Shown one piece after another: positions 27,290 to 36,672 of a stretch of 64,000 nt of DNA. The number at the start of each line of letters is the position of its first letter. Position 1 is the stretch's first letter. The translations under genes and the position numbers were made by a program. The stretch comes from Corynebacterium jeikeium (GTDB lineage: Bacteria > Actinomycetota > Actinomycetes > Mycobacteriales > Mycobacteriaceae). The notes under the pieces are model-generated. The model saw nothing but the letters and a program-made list of their open reading frames with translations, was not told the DNA's origin and did not search any database. Location of the stretch: positions 1 through 64,000 of the forward strand of contig NZ_JFCH01000050.1 in the NCBI RefSeq assembly GCF_000738175.1. Reading direction: 5' to 3'.

Positions 27290-28300
27290 CTAGGAACCGG
27301 CAGTGGATCCGCCAGCGGATCCGCGCGCCGGGTTAGAGCAGTGCTCGGTGGCCGGCGTGTGGTCGCCCGCCTCGCGGGTCAGACCCCACAGGATCAGCCC
27401 GATAGTTGGATCGTGCTTGGGCAAGGCAGCGTGCGCCGGCGGAATGGGGAGCTTGCAGGCAGCGCCTACCTCCACGTTCGCTACGTCCGCGCCGTCGACC
27501 GGCTCCAGCATGGAGGTCTTATTCGGCGTGGCGGTGGTATCGGCAGCGGAGTAGAGGTTGGTGTACTGCACGCGCTTGTCGGTATCCGGCAGCTGGTTCA
27601 GGCGATCGATCAGTTCTGAGCCGACTAGCTGCTGCACGCCTGCCTTGCCCGCAGCGGACTCTGCAAGCTTCGGGTTCCGCTCGACGATTGGGCGCAGCAT
27701 CTTATCCATACCGGCCAGCGTGGTGCCGTGGTAGGTCGGGGCCACACCAACCGCACGGCCGACCTTCTCGCCACCGCCGTTCTCCGCGATGTACTTCTTC
27801 AAGTGCAACCCACCCTGGGAGTGCCCCACCAGGTCGACCTTCTCCGCGCCTGTCACGGACAGGATGTAGTCGATGGTCGAAGCGATCTCCTTGGCGGAAT
27901 CGTCGATGTCCACCATGGCGTAGCGCCCCAGCAGGTTTGGTTTGCCGTCCGTGGGCTTGCCGTAGTTGAAGGCCCACGTGCAGAAACCCTCCTTGGATAG
28001 AGCATTGGCGGCCTTCTGCCAGCGCGTGGAGTTATCGGATGTGCCGTGGATGAAGACGACGGGGTTCGGGTGCTCCGGGGATGGCACACAGGTGGGGTTG
28101 TTCACAGGGGCCTTGGCCACATGGTTGCCTTCTAAACCGGCGGGGACTGCGGCGTCCGAAATAGCGCTAGAAACATCGCCATCAGCAGCTAGGGCAGAAG
28201 GGGTGAAGGAAGAGAGGGTAGAGAGGGAAACGCTCAGCGCTGCAGCGCCGGCGAGGATGGGGCGGCGAGCCCGCCCCTTAGCGAGAGTTTTAGCTTTCAT
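27290..28300 (-). CDS. Secreted alpha/beta-hydrolase lipase, copy 2
   Basis: A 336-residue exported lipase/esterase. A Sec signal of about 37 residues ends SALA, then the catalytic domain shows the oxyanion segment VVFIHGTSDNSTRW, the nucleophile elbow GHSQGG and the likely catalytic His near AGDHTP. The C-terminus is a Gly/Ser tail. It overlaps the 3' end of the neighbouring lipase by 11 bases in another frame and shares long stretches with it, so the pair arose by tandem duplication. It probably releases fatty acids from host or environmental lipids. Start ATG 28298-28300. Confidence 0.9.
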   Translation of the reverse strand: MKAKTLAKGRARRPILAGAAALSVSLSTLSSFTPSALAADGDVSSAISDAAVPAGLEGNHVAKAPVNNPTCVPSPEHPNPVVFIHGTSDNSTRWQKAANALSKEGFCTWAFNYGKPTDGKPNLLGRYAMVDIDDSAKEIASTIDYILSVTGAEKVDLVGHSQGGLHLKKYIAENGGGEKVGRAVGVAPTYHGTTLAGMDKMLRPIVERNPKLAESAAGKAGVQQLVGSELIDRLNQLPDTDKRVQYTNLYSAADTTATPNKTSMLEPVDGADVANVEVGAACKLPIPPAHAALPKHDPTIGLILWGLTREAGDHTPATEHCSNPARGSAGGSTAGS

Positions 28301-29216
28301 GGAAGAAACGATAGCCCAACTTCCAACGCTGTCCGCCATTACATCCAGAATGCACAGGCGTGTGATCCCCCTGCTCGCGCGTCAAACCCCACTCGATGAG
28401 GCCAATGATGTGCTCGTTTTCCGGCAGCGACGCATGCCCCGGCGGAAGTAGCAGCCCGCAGACCTCGCCGACTTCCGCCTCGGCCACGTCCGCCCCACCG
28501 ATGGATTCCAGCTGAGACGTGGAGTTCGGCGTGGCTGTCAGATCCTTCGAGGTGAAGATATTCGTGTACATCACGTTCGGGTGGGTATCCGGCAGCTCGT
28601 TGAGCCGACTAATGAACTCCGAGCTTTTCAGCTGCTGAATCGCCGCCTTACCCGCCACCAGATCCGCGAACTCCGGGTTGCGGTCCACCAGGTTCTGCAG
28701 GATCGAGGACATCCCAGCTATCGTCGTGCCGTGATACGTCGCGGCCACACCCACCGCGCGGCGAACCGTATCCTGCCCGCCGTGTTCCGCAATGTACTTC
28801 TTGATGTGCAGCCCACCCTGGGAGTGCCCCACCAGATCCACCTTGCTGGCGCCGGTGACTTCCAGGATGTAATCAATCGTCGCCGCGATCTCCAGGGCGG
28901 ATTCGTTGATGTCGTTCACGGCAAACACGCCCGGGATCGCCGGGCGGCCTTCCTCCGGCTGGCCGTAGTTAAAAGCCCACACAGAGTAACCCTGGGCGGC
29001 GAAATATGTTGCGGCTTTCTGCCAGCGAAAAGTGTTATCCGTTGTGCCGTGGATAAACACCAGGGGGCAGGGGTGCTCCTCCGTAAGCTCCTTCCGCGGA
29101 TTATTGGCGGGCGCGCCGATAACGTAGCGCCCCTGCAGCGTGGCGGGAATGTCCGCATCCGGCTCTAGCTGCGCGCGGGAGGCCGGACGGGGCGTCAAGA
29201 AGGAAAAAGGAAGCAT
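28290..29216 (-). CDS. Alpha/beta-hydrolase lipase, copy 1, without clear signal peptide
   Basis: A 308-residue paralogue of the downstream lipase with the same motifs (LVFIHGTTDNTFRW, GHSQGG, QGDHTP). Its N-terminus is only about 16 residues before the mature-like region (MLPFSFLTPRPASRAQ), with no hydrophobic signal core, and a stop codon lies three codons upstream of the ATG, so a longer start is not possible in this frame. It may be cytoplasmic, exported by another route, or truncated at its 5' end. Confidence 0.82.
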   Translation of the reverse strand: MLPFSFLTPRPASRAQLEPDADIPATLQGRYVIGAPANNPRKELTEEHPCPLVFIHGTTDNTFRWQKAATYFAAQGYSVWAFNYGQPEEGRPAIPGVFAVNDINESALEIAATIDYILEVTGASKVDLVGHSQGGLHIKKYIAEHGGQDTVRRAVGVAATYHGTTIAGMSSILQNLVDRNPEFADLVAGKAAIQQLKSSEFISRLNELPDTHPNVMYTNIFTSKDLTATPNSTSQLESIGGADVAEAEVGEVCGLLLPPGHASLPENEHIIGLIEWGLTREQGDHTPVHSGCNGGQRWKLGYRFFHES

Positions 29217-29233
29217 GCAGTGCTAGGTGCAGA

Positions 29234-29998
29234 CTACAGAGAGTAAGCGCCGTGCTTGTCGTGGAACTTCGCGGCGGAGGCTAGGATCTCGTCGGCCATG
29301 TCGGGGCGGGAGATCACCAGGTCCGGCAGGTACGGCGACTCGCAGTTGTAGCACAGGTCGGTGCCATCCAGGCGGGAGGTGTGCAGGCCAGCGGCCTGGG
29401 CAATGCCGACCGGGGCGGCGTTATCCCACTCGTACTGGCCACCGGCGTGGACGTAGACATCGTTATCGCCCAGGATCACGGAGACGGCTTTAGCTCCGCA
29501 GGATCCCATGGTCACCAGCTCCATACCCAGATCCTCGGCGATGAACTCGGCGATCGCCGGGGTGGTGTTTTGGCTGATCACCAGGCGGTTCGTGCGTGCT
29601 CCCGCGACTGCGCGGACTTCCGAACTGCTGAACACGCGACCCAGATCTGGCATGCCCACGGCGGCCTCGACGATCTTGCGGTTTTCCACCAGCGCGATGT
29701 GCACGGCCCAGTCCTGGCGGCCACCGGCGTACTCCCGGGTTCCATCGAGCGGGTCGATGATCCACACGCGCGAGTTGTCCAGGCGTGCAAGGTCGTCCTC
29801 GGCCTCTTCGGAGAGCATTGCATCGTTCGGGCGGTGTTGTATGAGGGAGCGGGCGATCCAGTCCTGCGCCAGCGCGTCGCCGGCCTTGCCCAGCTCGGTG
29901 CCGCGGAGCAGACCTACGTTCCTTACGCCTTTGAGGATCTCTCCGGTGCCCTGCGCGAGTCTCTGGGCCAGCGTCGCATCATTGAGTTCAGCCGTCAT
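29234..29998 (-). CDS. cysQ: CysQ-type 3'(2'),5'-bisphosphate nucleotidase
   Basis: A 254-residue member of the lithium-sensitive phosphatase superfamily. The metal-binding motifs are LSEEAEDD and WIIDPLDGTREY, followed by GGQYEWDNAAPVGIAQAAGL. It resembles mycobacterial CysQ, which hydrolyses 3'-phosphoadenosine 5'-phosphate and supports sulfate assimilation. Start ATG 29996-29998, preceded 7 bases upstream by TAAAGT (leaderless layout), sharing a 34-base divergent region with lhr. A broader inositol phosphatase activity is possible. Confidence 0.87.
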   Translation of the reverse strand: MTAELNDATLAQRLAQGTGEILKGVRNVGLLRGTELGKAGDALAQDWIARSLIQHRPNDAMLSEEAEDDLARLDNSRVWIIDPLDGTREYAGGRQDWAVHIALVENRKIVEAAVGMPDLGRVFSSSEVRAVAGARTNRLVISQNTTPAIAEFIAEDLGMELVTMGSCGAKAVSVILGDNDVYVHAGGQYEWDNAAPVGIAQAAGLHTSRLDGTDLCYNCESPYLPDLVISRPDMADEILASAAKFHDKHGAYSL

Positions 29999-30032
29999 AG
30001 TTCATACTTTAGCGGTCTGTTTAAATGGTCAC
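29999..30032. promoter_or_regulatory. 34-base divergent leaderless promoter region, cysQ/lhr
   Basis: Minus-strand TAAAGT (30006-30011) ends 7 bases before the cysQ ATG; plus-strand TTAAAT (30021-30026) ends 6 bases before the lhr ATG. The two -10 boxes are 9 bases apart, so each -35 must fall inside the opposite coding region. Confidence 0.55.
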
Positions 30033-33000
30033 ATGGCTGATGACCCGCTGGATTCCTTTTATGCCCCCGTTGCAGCGTGGTTCCGAGACGTTTTCGCCGA
30101 GCCGACGATTGTGCAAACGCAGGCGTGGCGGGCTATCTCCGCAGGTCAGAATGCTTTAGTGGTGGCGCCGACGGGGTCGGGTAAAACCCTGGCGGCTTTT
30201 TTATGGTCGCTGTCACGACTTTCTGGGGGATCTTTTTTTAATGACGCCCCCACGCCGGAAAAGTCCAGTCCCACCAAGGTGCTGTACATCTCCCCGCTGA
30301 AAGCACTGGGCGTGGACGTCAGCCGAAATCTGGCGGCTCCGCTGGCTGGCATTGCCCGGGTGGCTGACGCGATGGGGGAGACTGCCGCCCCGGTGCGAGT
30401 GGGCGTGCGCAGCGGGGACACCCCGCAGTCGGAGCGATCCAAGCTGTTGCGCAACCCGCCGGAGATTCTGGTGACCACGCCCGAGTCGCTGTACCTGATG
30501 CTGACCAGCAAGGCGGCAGCCACGCTGGCGAATGTGGACACCGTGATCGTGGACGAGGTGCACGCAGTGGCCGGCACGAAGCGCGGCACGCACCTGGCGC
30601 TGTCGCTGGAGAGGTTGGAGATGCTGACGGGTCAGGCGGTGCAGCGCATCGGCCTGTCGGCGACGGTGAACCCCGTGGATAAGGTCGCCAGCTTTTTGGG
30701 AGGCGATCGCCCGGTGACGGTGGTGAACCCCGAGCAGCCGAAGTCTTGGGATGTGCAGGTGACCAGCGTGGTGGAGGACTTCCAGGATCCTCCATCGACA
30801 GAAGACGTCGCGTTGGCGGAGTATGAGGTTGCGGATTCGGAGGGGGCGTCAGAAAAAGAAACAGAAGAACCGATAGACGAGGCACTGCTCGGCCCTAGCC
30901 TCATCGGCGAAGGGGTGGGCGGCAGCACCCAAGCCGGGTCGGGCGCGCGCGTGGCGAGCGGGGTGGATAAGGAATCTGCACTGCCGCAGCAGAAGAGCGT
31001 GTGGCCGCACGTACAACGCGCGATCTACCGGCAGGTGATGGAGAACCGCTCGACGCTGGTGTTCGTGAATTCCCGGCGCGCGGCGGAGAGGCTGACCGGG
31101 GCGTTGAACGAGGAATGGGCTAAGGAGCACGATCCCGACGCACTGGCCGCCCCGACCAGGCGCGACCCGGCGCAGCTGATGGCGCAGTCCGACGCTGTGC
31201 AGGGGATGGACGGGGCGGGTGTCGCGCGGGCGCACCACGGATCGGTTTCCAAGGACGAGCGCGCTGATATTGAGGCGGCGCTGAAGTCCGGCGAGCTGCG
31301 CTGCGTGGTGGCGACGAGCTCCCTAGAGCTGGGTATCGACATGGGGCTGGTGGATCATGTGGTGCAGGTCGGGGCGCCGCCGTCGGTGGCTTCGGCGGTG
31401 CAGCGGTGTGGCCGCGCCGGGCACACCGTGGGCGCGACCAGCCGCGCGACGATCTACCCGCTGCATAAGCAGGACGCCGAGGCCGCGGTGGTTGTGGTGG
31501 ATCGGCTGCTGAAGGGGGAGTTAGAGCCGCTGCAGGTGGTGCATAATGCGCTGGACGTGCTGGCGCAGCAAACGGTGGCGGCGAGCGTGCAGGCTAGCGC
31601 GGGTTTGCTGGACGTCGAGGAGTGGTGGCGCGTCGTTCGCCGCGCGCATCCCTATGCCACGCTGCCGCGCGAGGCCTTCGACGGCGTGATCGAGATGATC
31701 AGCGGCCGCTACCCATCCACCGACTTCGCGGATCTGAAGGCTCGCGCGATCTACGACCCCATGGCCGGCACCCTGGAGGCCCGGCCCGGAGCGCAACGCC
31801 TGGCCGTGACCAGCGGCGGAACCATCCCGGACCGCGGCATGTTCGGAGTGTTCCTGGCCGCCGGGGAAAACGACGGCGCGCGGCGAGTCGGTGAACTGGA
31901 CGAGGAGATGGTCTACGAGTCTCGCGTCGGCGACGTATTCACCCTGGGCGCGAGCAGCTGGCGCATCCTGGAAATCAATCGTGACCAGGTGATTGTTGCG
32001 CCCGCCGCCGGCCACACCGGTCGTCTGCCGTTCTGGGTGGGCGACGCTGCAGGCCGCCCTGTGGAACTCGGCCAGGCCATCGGCGAGCATCGCCGTACTT
32101 GGGGCTCTGGCACGTTGGCGGACATTCGCTCGGCCGATTTTTTGGACGCCCACACTCGCACCAACCTGGATGCCTACTACCAGGAGCAAAAGGAAACCGC
32201 CGGGATCATCCCGGATGAGAGAACCGTGCTGATCGAGCGCTTCCGCGATGACATCGGCGACTGGCGCGTGGTGGTGCACACTCCCTTCGGCCGCGGGGTG
32301 AATGCGCCCTGGGCGCTGGCGCTGGGGGCGGAGCTGAACCGCCGGACGGGGATTGATGCGATGGCCGTGGCCGGAGACGACGGCATGGTGCTGCGTTTGC
32401 CGTATTCGGACGAGCCGCCGGGGATGGAGCTGCTGCTGGGGGAGGGGTACAGCGGTGCAGAGCGGGCGGAAGCGACACTGGGGGATGTGATGGAGGAGGT
32501 CGGCTCCTCCGCGTTGTTTGCGGCTCGCTTCCGCGAGTGCGCCGCCCGGGCTCTGCTGCTACCGCGCCGCAACCCAGGCAAGCGCCAGCCGCTGTGGCAG
32601 CAACGCCAGCGTGCCGCCCAGCTGCTGGATGTTGCCCGGGATCATCCGGAGTTTCCGGTGATGGTGGAGACCATGCGTGAGTGCGTGCACGACGTCTACA
32701 ACCTGGACTTTCTGAAAGCCCTGGTGGCGAATCTGGGGCAGCGGGGCGTGCGCTTGGCAGAGGTCACCACGGAGGCCCCGAGCGCGTTTGCCGAATCGCT
32801 GCTTTTCACCTACACCAGCGCGTTCATGTACGAGGGCGATTCTGCCGAGCGCGCCGCCGCCCTGGCCGTGGATCCCGCGTTGCTGGCAAAGGTGCTGGGC
32901 ACCCGGGAGGAGGGCATGGCCCTGGACCCGGCTGCGGTCCGCCGGGTGGTGGACGCCGCCCAGTGGCTGGCCGAGGGGCGACAGGCTACGAGCGTGGAGC

Positions 33001-35057
33001 AAGCCGTGGATATGCTGCGCGCCCTCGGGCCGCTGAGCCTGGACGGCGTGCGCGAGCGCATCGAACCCTGGGCTGGGACGGTGGAGGATAGTCTCGCGCA
33101 GCTGCGGGAGTTGGTTCCCACGCGCCTGCTGGAGGTGCACTTCGGCGGGCAGTTGAAACTCGGCGCGGTCGAGGACATGCCCCTGCTGCGCGACGGCCTG
33201 GGCGTGCCCGTGCCGCCCGGTGTGGCCATTGCCGCCGAACAGGTGGATCAGGTGGACAATGCCATCGACCAACTGTTGCTGCGGTGGATGAAGAACCGCG
33301 GGCCCACGACCGCCGCCGAGGCCGCCGCTGAGTTCGGCCTGGGGCGCGCGACCGCCGACGCGCTGTTGGCTCGCTGGGCTGAGGGGACGCAGGGCTCACA
33401 GGGCACGCGCAGCAAGGGCAACCAGCGCCGCTTGAGTGCGGGGCACTTTGTCTACCTTGGTGATTCTTTCAGCGGGCCTGATGGTCCTAGCGACACTGGT
33501 GGCGCCCCTGCACCCACCAGCGCGGATGCGCAGGAGGAGATCCAGTACGTGGACACGGGGATGCTCCGCCGCCTCCGGTCGGCAACCCTCGCCGCCGCGC
33601 GAGGATCGCTGGAGCCAGTGACCCAGCAAACCTACGCACAGTTCCTAGCCGACTGGCACGGCCTGGGCCAGATGCAGCGTGAGGAACTTGCCAGCGCCCT
33701 GGAACAACTCGCCGGGGTGCCGATCCCCGCCAGCGCGTGGGAAACCCTGGTGCTGCCCGCGCGCATCCCGGACTATCAGCCAGGCGACCTGGACGAGTTG
33801 CTCAGTACCGGCGAGGTGCTCGCGGTCGGTGCCGGGCAGGCCGGTGCCAAGGATGCCTGGGTGAGTTTCATACCCGCGGGCATGGCCGAGTACCTGCTGG
33901 AAGGCGGGGAGGGGCTGGAGCGTGGCGTCCATAAAGAAACAGCGACCACCTTGGGCATGGTTGCCACACAGATCCTCGAGCACCTGCAGCATGGTGGCGC
34001 GTTTCTGGCGGCCGAGCTGCAGACGGCGACGGGAGCGGAGCACGCGGAGGTCGATGCGGCGCTGTGGGAGCTCTTCGATGCCGGTTTGGTTTCACCCGAT
34101 AGTTTCGCAGCCTTGCGGGCACGGCTGGCAGAGGCCGGCACCACGGGCAAGCAGGCTCACCGCGCGCCCAGGCGAAACCGGGGGCGCGGGTCGGCGCGCC
34201 GGGTGCGGATGGGGCGCAGCGGATTTGCGCGAGCAGCGCGGTTGACGCTGAACGCGCACTCCTCGGTGCCGGGGCGCTGGTCGGCGGTGTACGGCACTGG
34301 GGTTGGTGTTGCAGGGGAGCTAGAAGCCCCTGCCGACGCCGCGGAGCTGGCCCTGGTGCGCTCCGAAGCTTGGATCGACCGCTACGCCGTGGTCACCCGT
34401 GGGGCGGTCGTAGCGGAAAAAGCCGCCGGTGGCTTCGCCGAGGCGTATCGGACGCTGAGTGCCTGGGAGGATTCCGGCGAAGTATTGCGCGGCTACATCG
34501 TCGAAGGCCTGGGCGGGGCGCAGTTCGCCCCACGGGATGTAATTTCCCAGCTCCGGCGGGCGCAGGACGGGCGCGAAAACGGGCTCGGCGGTGCCAGGTC
34601 GGGTGCTGGCGTTGGCACTGGCGCAGGCGAACTGGCCACATCCCACAATGCGCCTCAGCTGCTTTCCGTGCTGGACCCCGCGAACCCGTTCGGCTCCACG
34701 CTGCCCTGGCCGGAGGTCTCACACTCGGCTGCAGAAGGTATGGCACCCACGCGCACCGCCGGTGCGATGATCGTCATTGCCACTGGTCGTGCCGAGGCGT
34801 ATGTCTCTCGCGGTGGTAAGAACGTGGTTCTTTTTGCTCGGCCCGTTTTTGGTGACGCCACGTCTGCCGAACTCGGCGCCCCAGCCCAGCAGATCGATTT
34901 AGTGGTCAGGACACTCAAGGAAGCTATCCGCGCCGGACGGTTGAGCCCCGTGACCATCGAGAAAGTCAACGGTTCCTCAGTGATGGACATCTCCACGACA
35001 GATTGGGTGGCCGCCGGCGCACGCCTGACTCCGAAGGGGCTGAGCATCCGTGCCTGA
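30033..35057 (+). CDS. lhr: Large ATP-dependent helicase Lhr
   Basis: A 1674-residue Lhr protein, the largest gene in the window. The SF2 core (residues about 1-430) has APTGSGKT, DEVHA, LSATV, SSLELGID and the arginine-finger segment QRCGRAGH. It is followed by the winged-helix and beta-barrel Lhr core, then the very long C-terminal region that in mycobacteria tetramerises. A roughly 60-residue acidic low-complexity insert lies between the RecA-like domains near residue 260. Lhr acts as a 3'-5' DNA helicase in repair. TTAAAT sits 6 bases before the ATG. It overlaps nei by 8 bases, so the two are coupled. Confidence 0.96.
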   Translation: MADDPLDSFYAPVAAWFRDVFAEPTIVQTQAWRAISAGQNALVVAPTGSGKTLAAFLWSLSRLSGGSFFNDAPTPEKSSPTKVLYISPLKALGVDVSRNLAAPLAGIARVADAMGETAAPVRVGVRSGDTPQSERSKLLRNPPEILVTTPESLYLMLTSKAAATLANVDTVIVDEVHAVAGTKRGTHLALSLERLEMLTGQAVQRIGLSATVNPVDKVASFLGGDRPVTVVNPEQPKSWDVQVTSVVEDFQDPPSTEDVALAEYEVADSEGASEKETEEPIDEALLGPSLIGEGVGGSTQAGSGARVASGVDKESALPQQKSVWPHVQRAIYRQVMENRSTLVFVNSRRAAERLTGALNEEWAKEHDPDALAAPTRRDPAQLMAQSDAVQGMDGAGVARAHHGSVSKDERADIEAALKSGELRCVVATSSLELGIDMGLVDHVVQVGAPPSVASAVQRCGRAGHTVGATSRATIYPLHKQDAEAAVVVVDRLLKGELEPLQVVHNALDVLAQQTVAASVQASAGLLDVEEWWRVVRRAHPYATLPREAFDGVIEMISGRYPSTDFADLKARAIYDPMAGTLEARPGAQRLAVTSGGTIPDRGMFGVFLAAGENDGARRVGELDEEMVYESRVGDVFTLGASSWRILEINRDQVIVAPAAGHTGRLPFWVGDAAGRPVELGQAIGEHRRTWGSGTLADIRSADFLDAHTRTNLDAYYQEQKETAGIIPDERTVLIERFRDDIGDWRVVVHTPFGRGVNAPWALALGAELNRRTGIDAMAVAGDDGMVLRLPYSDEPPGMELLLGEGYSGAERAEATLGDVMEEVGSSALFAARFRECAARALLLPRRNPGKRQPLWQQRQRAAQLLDVARDHPEFPVMVETMRECVHDVYNLDFLKALVANLGQRGVRLAEVTTEAPSAFAESLLFTYTSAFMYEGDSAERAAALAVDPALLAKVLGTREEGMALDPAAVRRVVDAAQWLAEGRQATSVEQAVDMLRALGPLSLDGVRERIEPWAGTVEDSLAQLRELVPTRLLEVHFGGQLKLGAVEDMPLLRDGLGVPVPPGVAIAAEQVDQVDNAIDQLLLRWMKNRGPTTAAEAAAEFGLGRATADALLARWAEGTQGSQGTRSKGNQRRLSAGHFVYLGDSFSGPDGPSDTGGAPAPTSADAQEEIQYVDTGMLRRLRSATLAAARGSLEPVTQQTYAQFLADWHGLGQMQREELASALEQLAGVPIPASAWETLVLPARIPDYQPGDLDELLSTGEVLAVGAGQAGAKDAWVSFIPAGMAEYLLEGGEGLERGVHKETATTLGMVATQILEHLQHGGAFLAAELQTATGAEHAEVDAALWELFDAGLVSPDSFAALRARLAEAGTTGKQAHRAPRRNRGRGSARRVRMGRSGFARAARLTLNAHSSVPGRWSAVYGTGVGVAGELEAPADAAELALVRSEAWIDRYAVVTRGAVVAEKAAGGFAEAYRTLSAWEDSGEVLRGYIVEGLGGAQFAPRDVISQLRRAQDGRENGLGGARSGAGVGTGAGELATSHNAPQLLSVLDPANPFGSTLPWPEVSHSAAEGMAPTRTAGAMIVIATGRAEAYVSRGGKNVVLFARPVFGDATSAELGAPAQQIDLVVRTLKEAIRAGRLSPVTIEKVNGSSVMDISTTDWVAAGARLTPKGLSIRA

Positions 35058-35895
35058 GGGTGACTCCGTACTCCAGCTTTCCAACCGCCTGCAATGGATG
35101 ACGGGCCGGACGGTGCGTCATACCGACATTCGGGTGCCCCGCTTTGCCACGGAGAGCTTCAACGGCGAAGAAGTCAGACGAGTGTGGCCCTACGGCAAGC
35201 ACCTATTCATGCACATTGGCGACCGGGTGATCCACACGCACCTGAAGATGGAGGGAGTGTGGGCGATCCACCGCGCGGGGCAGCGTTGGCGCAGACCTGG
35301 CTATAGCGCACGCATCGTGCTGCGCTTTAGCCCCCAGCACGTCGGCGGCAAGGAGATCGAGATCGTGGGGCACGACCTCGGTTTCGTGCGGGTGTTCAAG
35401 TTCGCGGACTACCCGCAGGTTATCGCGCACCTGGGGCCGGACATCCTGGCAGAAGATTGGGAGTCTGGCGGCAGGGAAGAAGTCATTGCGCGGATCATGC
35501 AACGGCCGGAAAGAACATTGGGCGCCGCGCTGCTGGACCAGAAAAACGTAGCTGGGATTGGCAACGAATACCGCGCCGAGGTGATGTTCCTAGTGGGAAT
35601 GCACCCGGAGGTGAAGGTGAGGCAGGTGGGAGAAGTGGGCGTCACAAGAACAATAGACCTGGCGCGAAGAGTGATGTGGGACAACCGCGTTGAGCCGCAC
35701 CGCGTCTTCACCGGCGACCGACGGGCCGGGCAGGGAAACTGGGTGTTTGGGCGTGCGGGCAAGGCGTGCCGGCGGTGCGGGGCGGCGATTCAGCAGGCGA
35801 CGCTGGGAGGACGCTGGGCTGGCGGGGATCCGGATTTGGATTCGGCGGAATTGGAGCGGATCATCTGGTGGTGCCCGAGCTGCCAGGAGCGTTGA
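35050..35895 (+). CDS. nei: Endonuclease VIII-like DNA glycosylase (Nei)
   Basis: A 281-residue Fpg/Nei-family bifunctional glycosylase/AP lyase removing oxidised bases. After removal of the initiator residue, the catalytic Pro-Glu starts PEGDSVLQLSNRL; the Lys of GKHLFMHIGD is the conserved beta-turn lysine, and QKNVAGIGNEYRAE is the helix-two-turn-helix. The C-terminal zinc finger (CRRCG ... WWCPSC) has an unusually long, acidic connector. GTG start, overlapping the end of lhr by 8 bases. The overlap implies coordinated synthesis of helicase and glycosylase. Confidence 0.94.
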   Translation: MPEGDSVLQLSNRLQWMTGRTVRHTDIRVPRFATESFNGEEVRRVWPYGKHLFMHIGDRVIHTHLKMEGVWAIHRAGQRWRRPGYSARIVLRFSPQHVGGKEIEIVGHDLGFVRVFKFADYPQVIAHLGPDILAEDWESGGREEVIARIMQRPERTLGAALLDQKNVAGIGNEYRAEVMFLVGMHPEVKVRQVGEVGVTRTIDLARRVMWDNRVEPHRVFTGDRRAGQGNWVFGRAGKACRRCGAAIQQATLGGRWAGGDPDLDSAELERIIWWCPSCQER

Positions 35896-36672
35896 GATTC
35901 TTGCTGAGGCAGGTTAAAAGCTGGACAGCGGCGGGGCGGGGAGCTTGCGGGTGAGTTCACCGGGCGGCTCGCTAGTGAGCTCGCTGGCGAGACGGTTAAA
36001 GCTAGCGCCCATGACTCCCCTGAACGGGGGTGGTTTATGTTCGTGGCGCGAGGAAAAGTGCAGGTCGCGAGAGTTTACCTAAAGTTCACGTAGACCTGGT
36101 TCGTGCATGTTAGAAATGGGCGACTTTCTACACATTTTGTCAGCAAAAGAGTCGGCTATTCTTATTTTCTAAGGGTGGGAATGTTCGGGTGAAGTGACCG
36201 TTGAGTCTTCCAGGGTTTTTCAGTGGTCGGGGCAAGGGTTACCTAAGTAGGTGGTCTGGGGCTGGTTGCAGGAGGGTGAATTCTGTTTCGACGGTGGTTG
36301 CGTGATCCTTTAAGGGTTGACTAAGGATCCTTTGGTGAACTGCGGCTTAATTGTTGGTGAACCCTGGGTTGAATCCGGTGCATGGTGACACAAAACTGTC
36401 GAACAATTCCTTGCTTTGAGGGTCTAGAGTTAAATTCCGTCACTCAGAGCCTGGGTGTACCGCGGCTCTCGCAATTCGTCGCGCAGCACCCGGGAGAGGG
36501 CACCCCTAAGACCGGATTCAAACCCAAAGTCACCTGGCCGAAATCTCGCAGAACCCTTGGGCTGGCGGCGCACATTCTCGCAGCATCACCAACGCGCCCT
36601 AGTCCGCGTGAGCCGGAAGACATCCAGCTCGTGCACCTTTTCGGCCAGTGGCGTGCAAGAGGAGCACAAAAC
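35896..36672. promoter_or_regulatory. 777-base non-coding region upstream of the secreted protein pair
   Basis: No convincing gene. Contents: an imperfect 22-base palindrome near 35970 and a CCCC/GGGG hairpin near 36017-36032, both possible nei terminators; TTACCTAA at 36075-36082 and again at 36239-36246, the second within the palindrome ACCTAAGTAGGT (36241-36252); and TTGGTGAAC at 36332-36340 and 36354-36362, exactly 22 bases (two helical turns) apart. TAGAGT/TTAAAT near 36425-36435 are -10 candidates. The region probably carries strong regulation of the gene at 36673. Confidence 0.5.

Noticed and set aside
29508..30032. Upstream extension of the lhr frame
   Set aside because: It overlaps cysQ on the other strand, and the ATG at 30033 fits both the family start and a leaderless promoter.
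35896..36672. Additional genes in the 777-base gap
   Set aside because: Short frames exist but lack start signals, codon bias and family resemblance; the frame reaching back from 36673 to 36382 is not supported, because AGAGGAG and a signal peptide fix the start at 36673.
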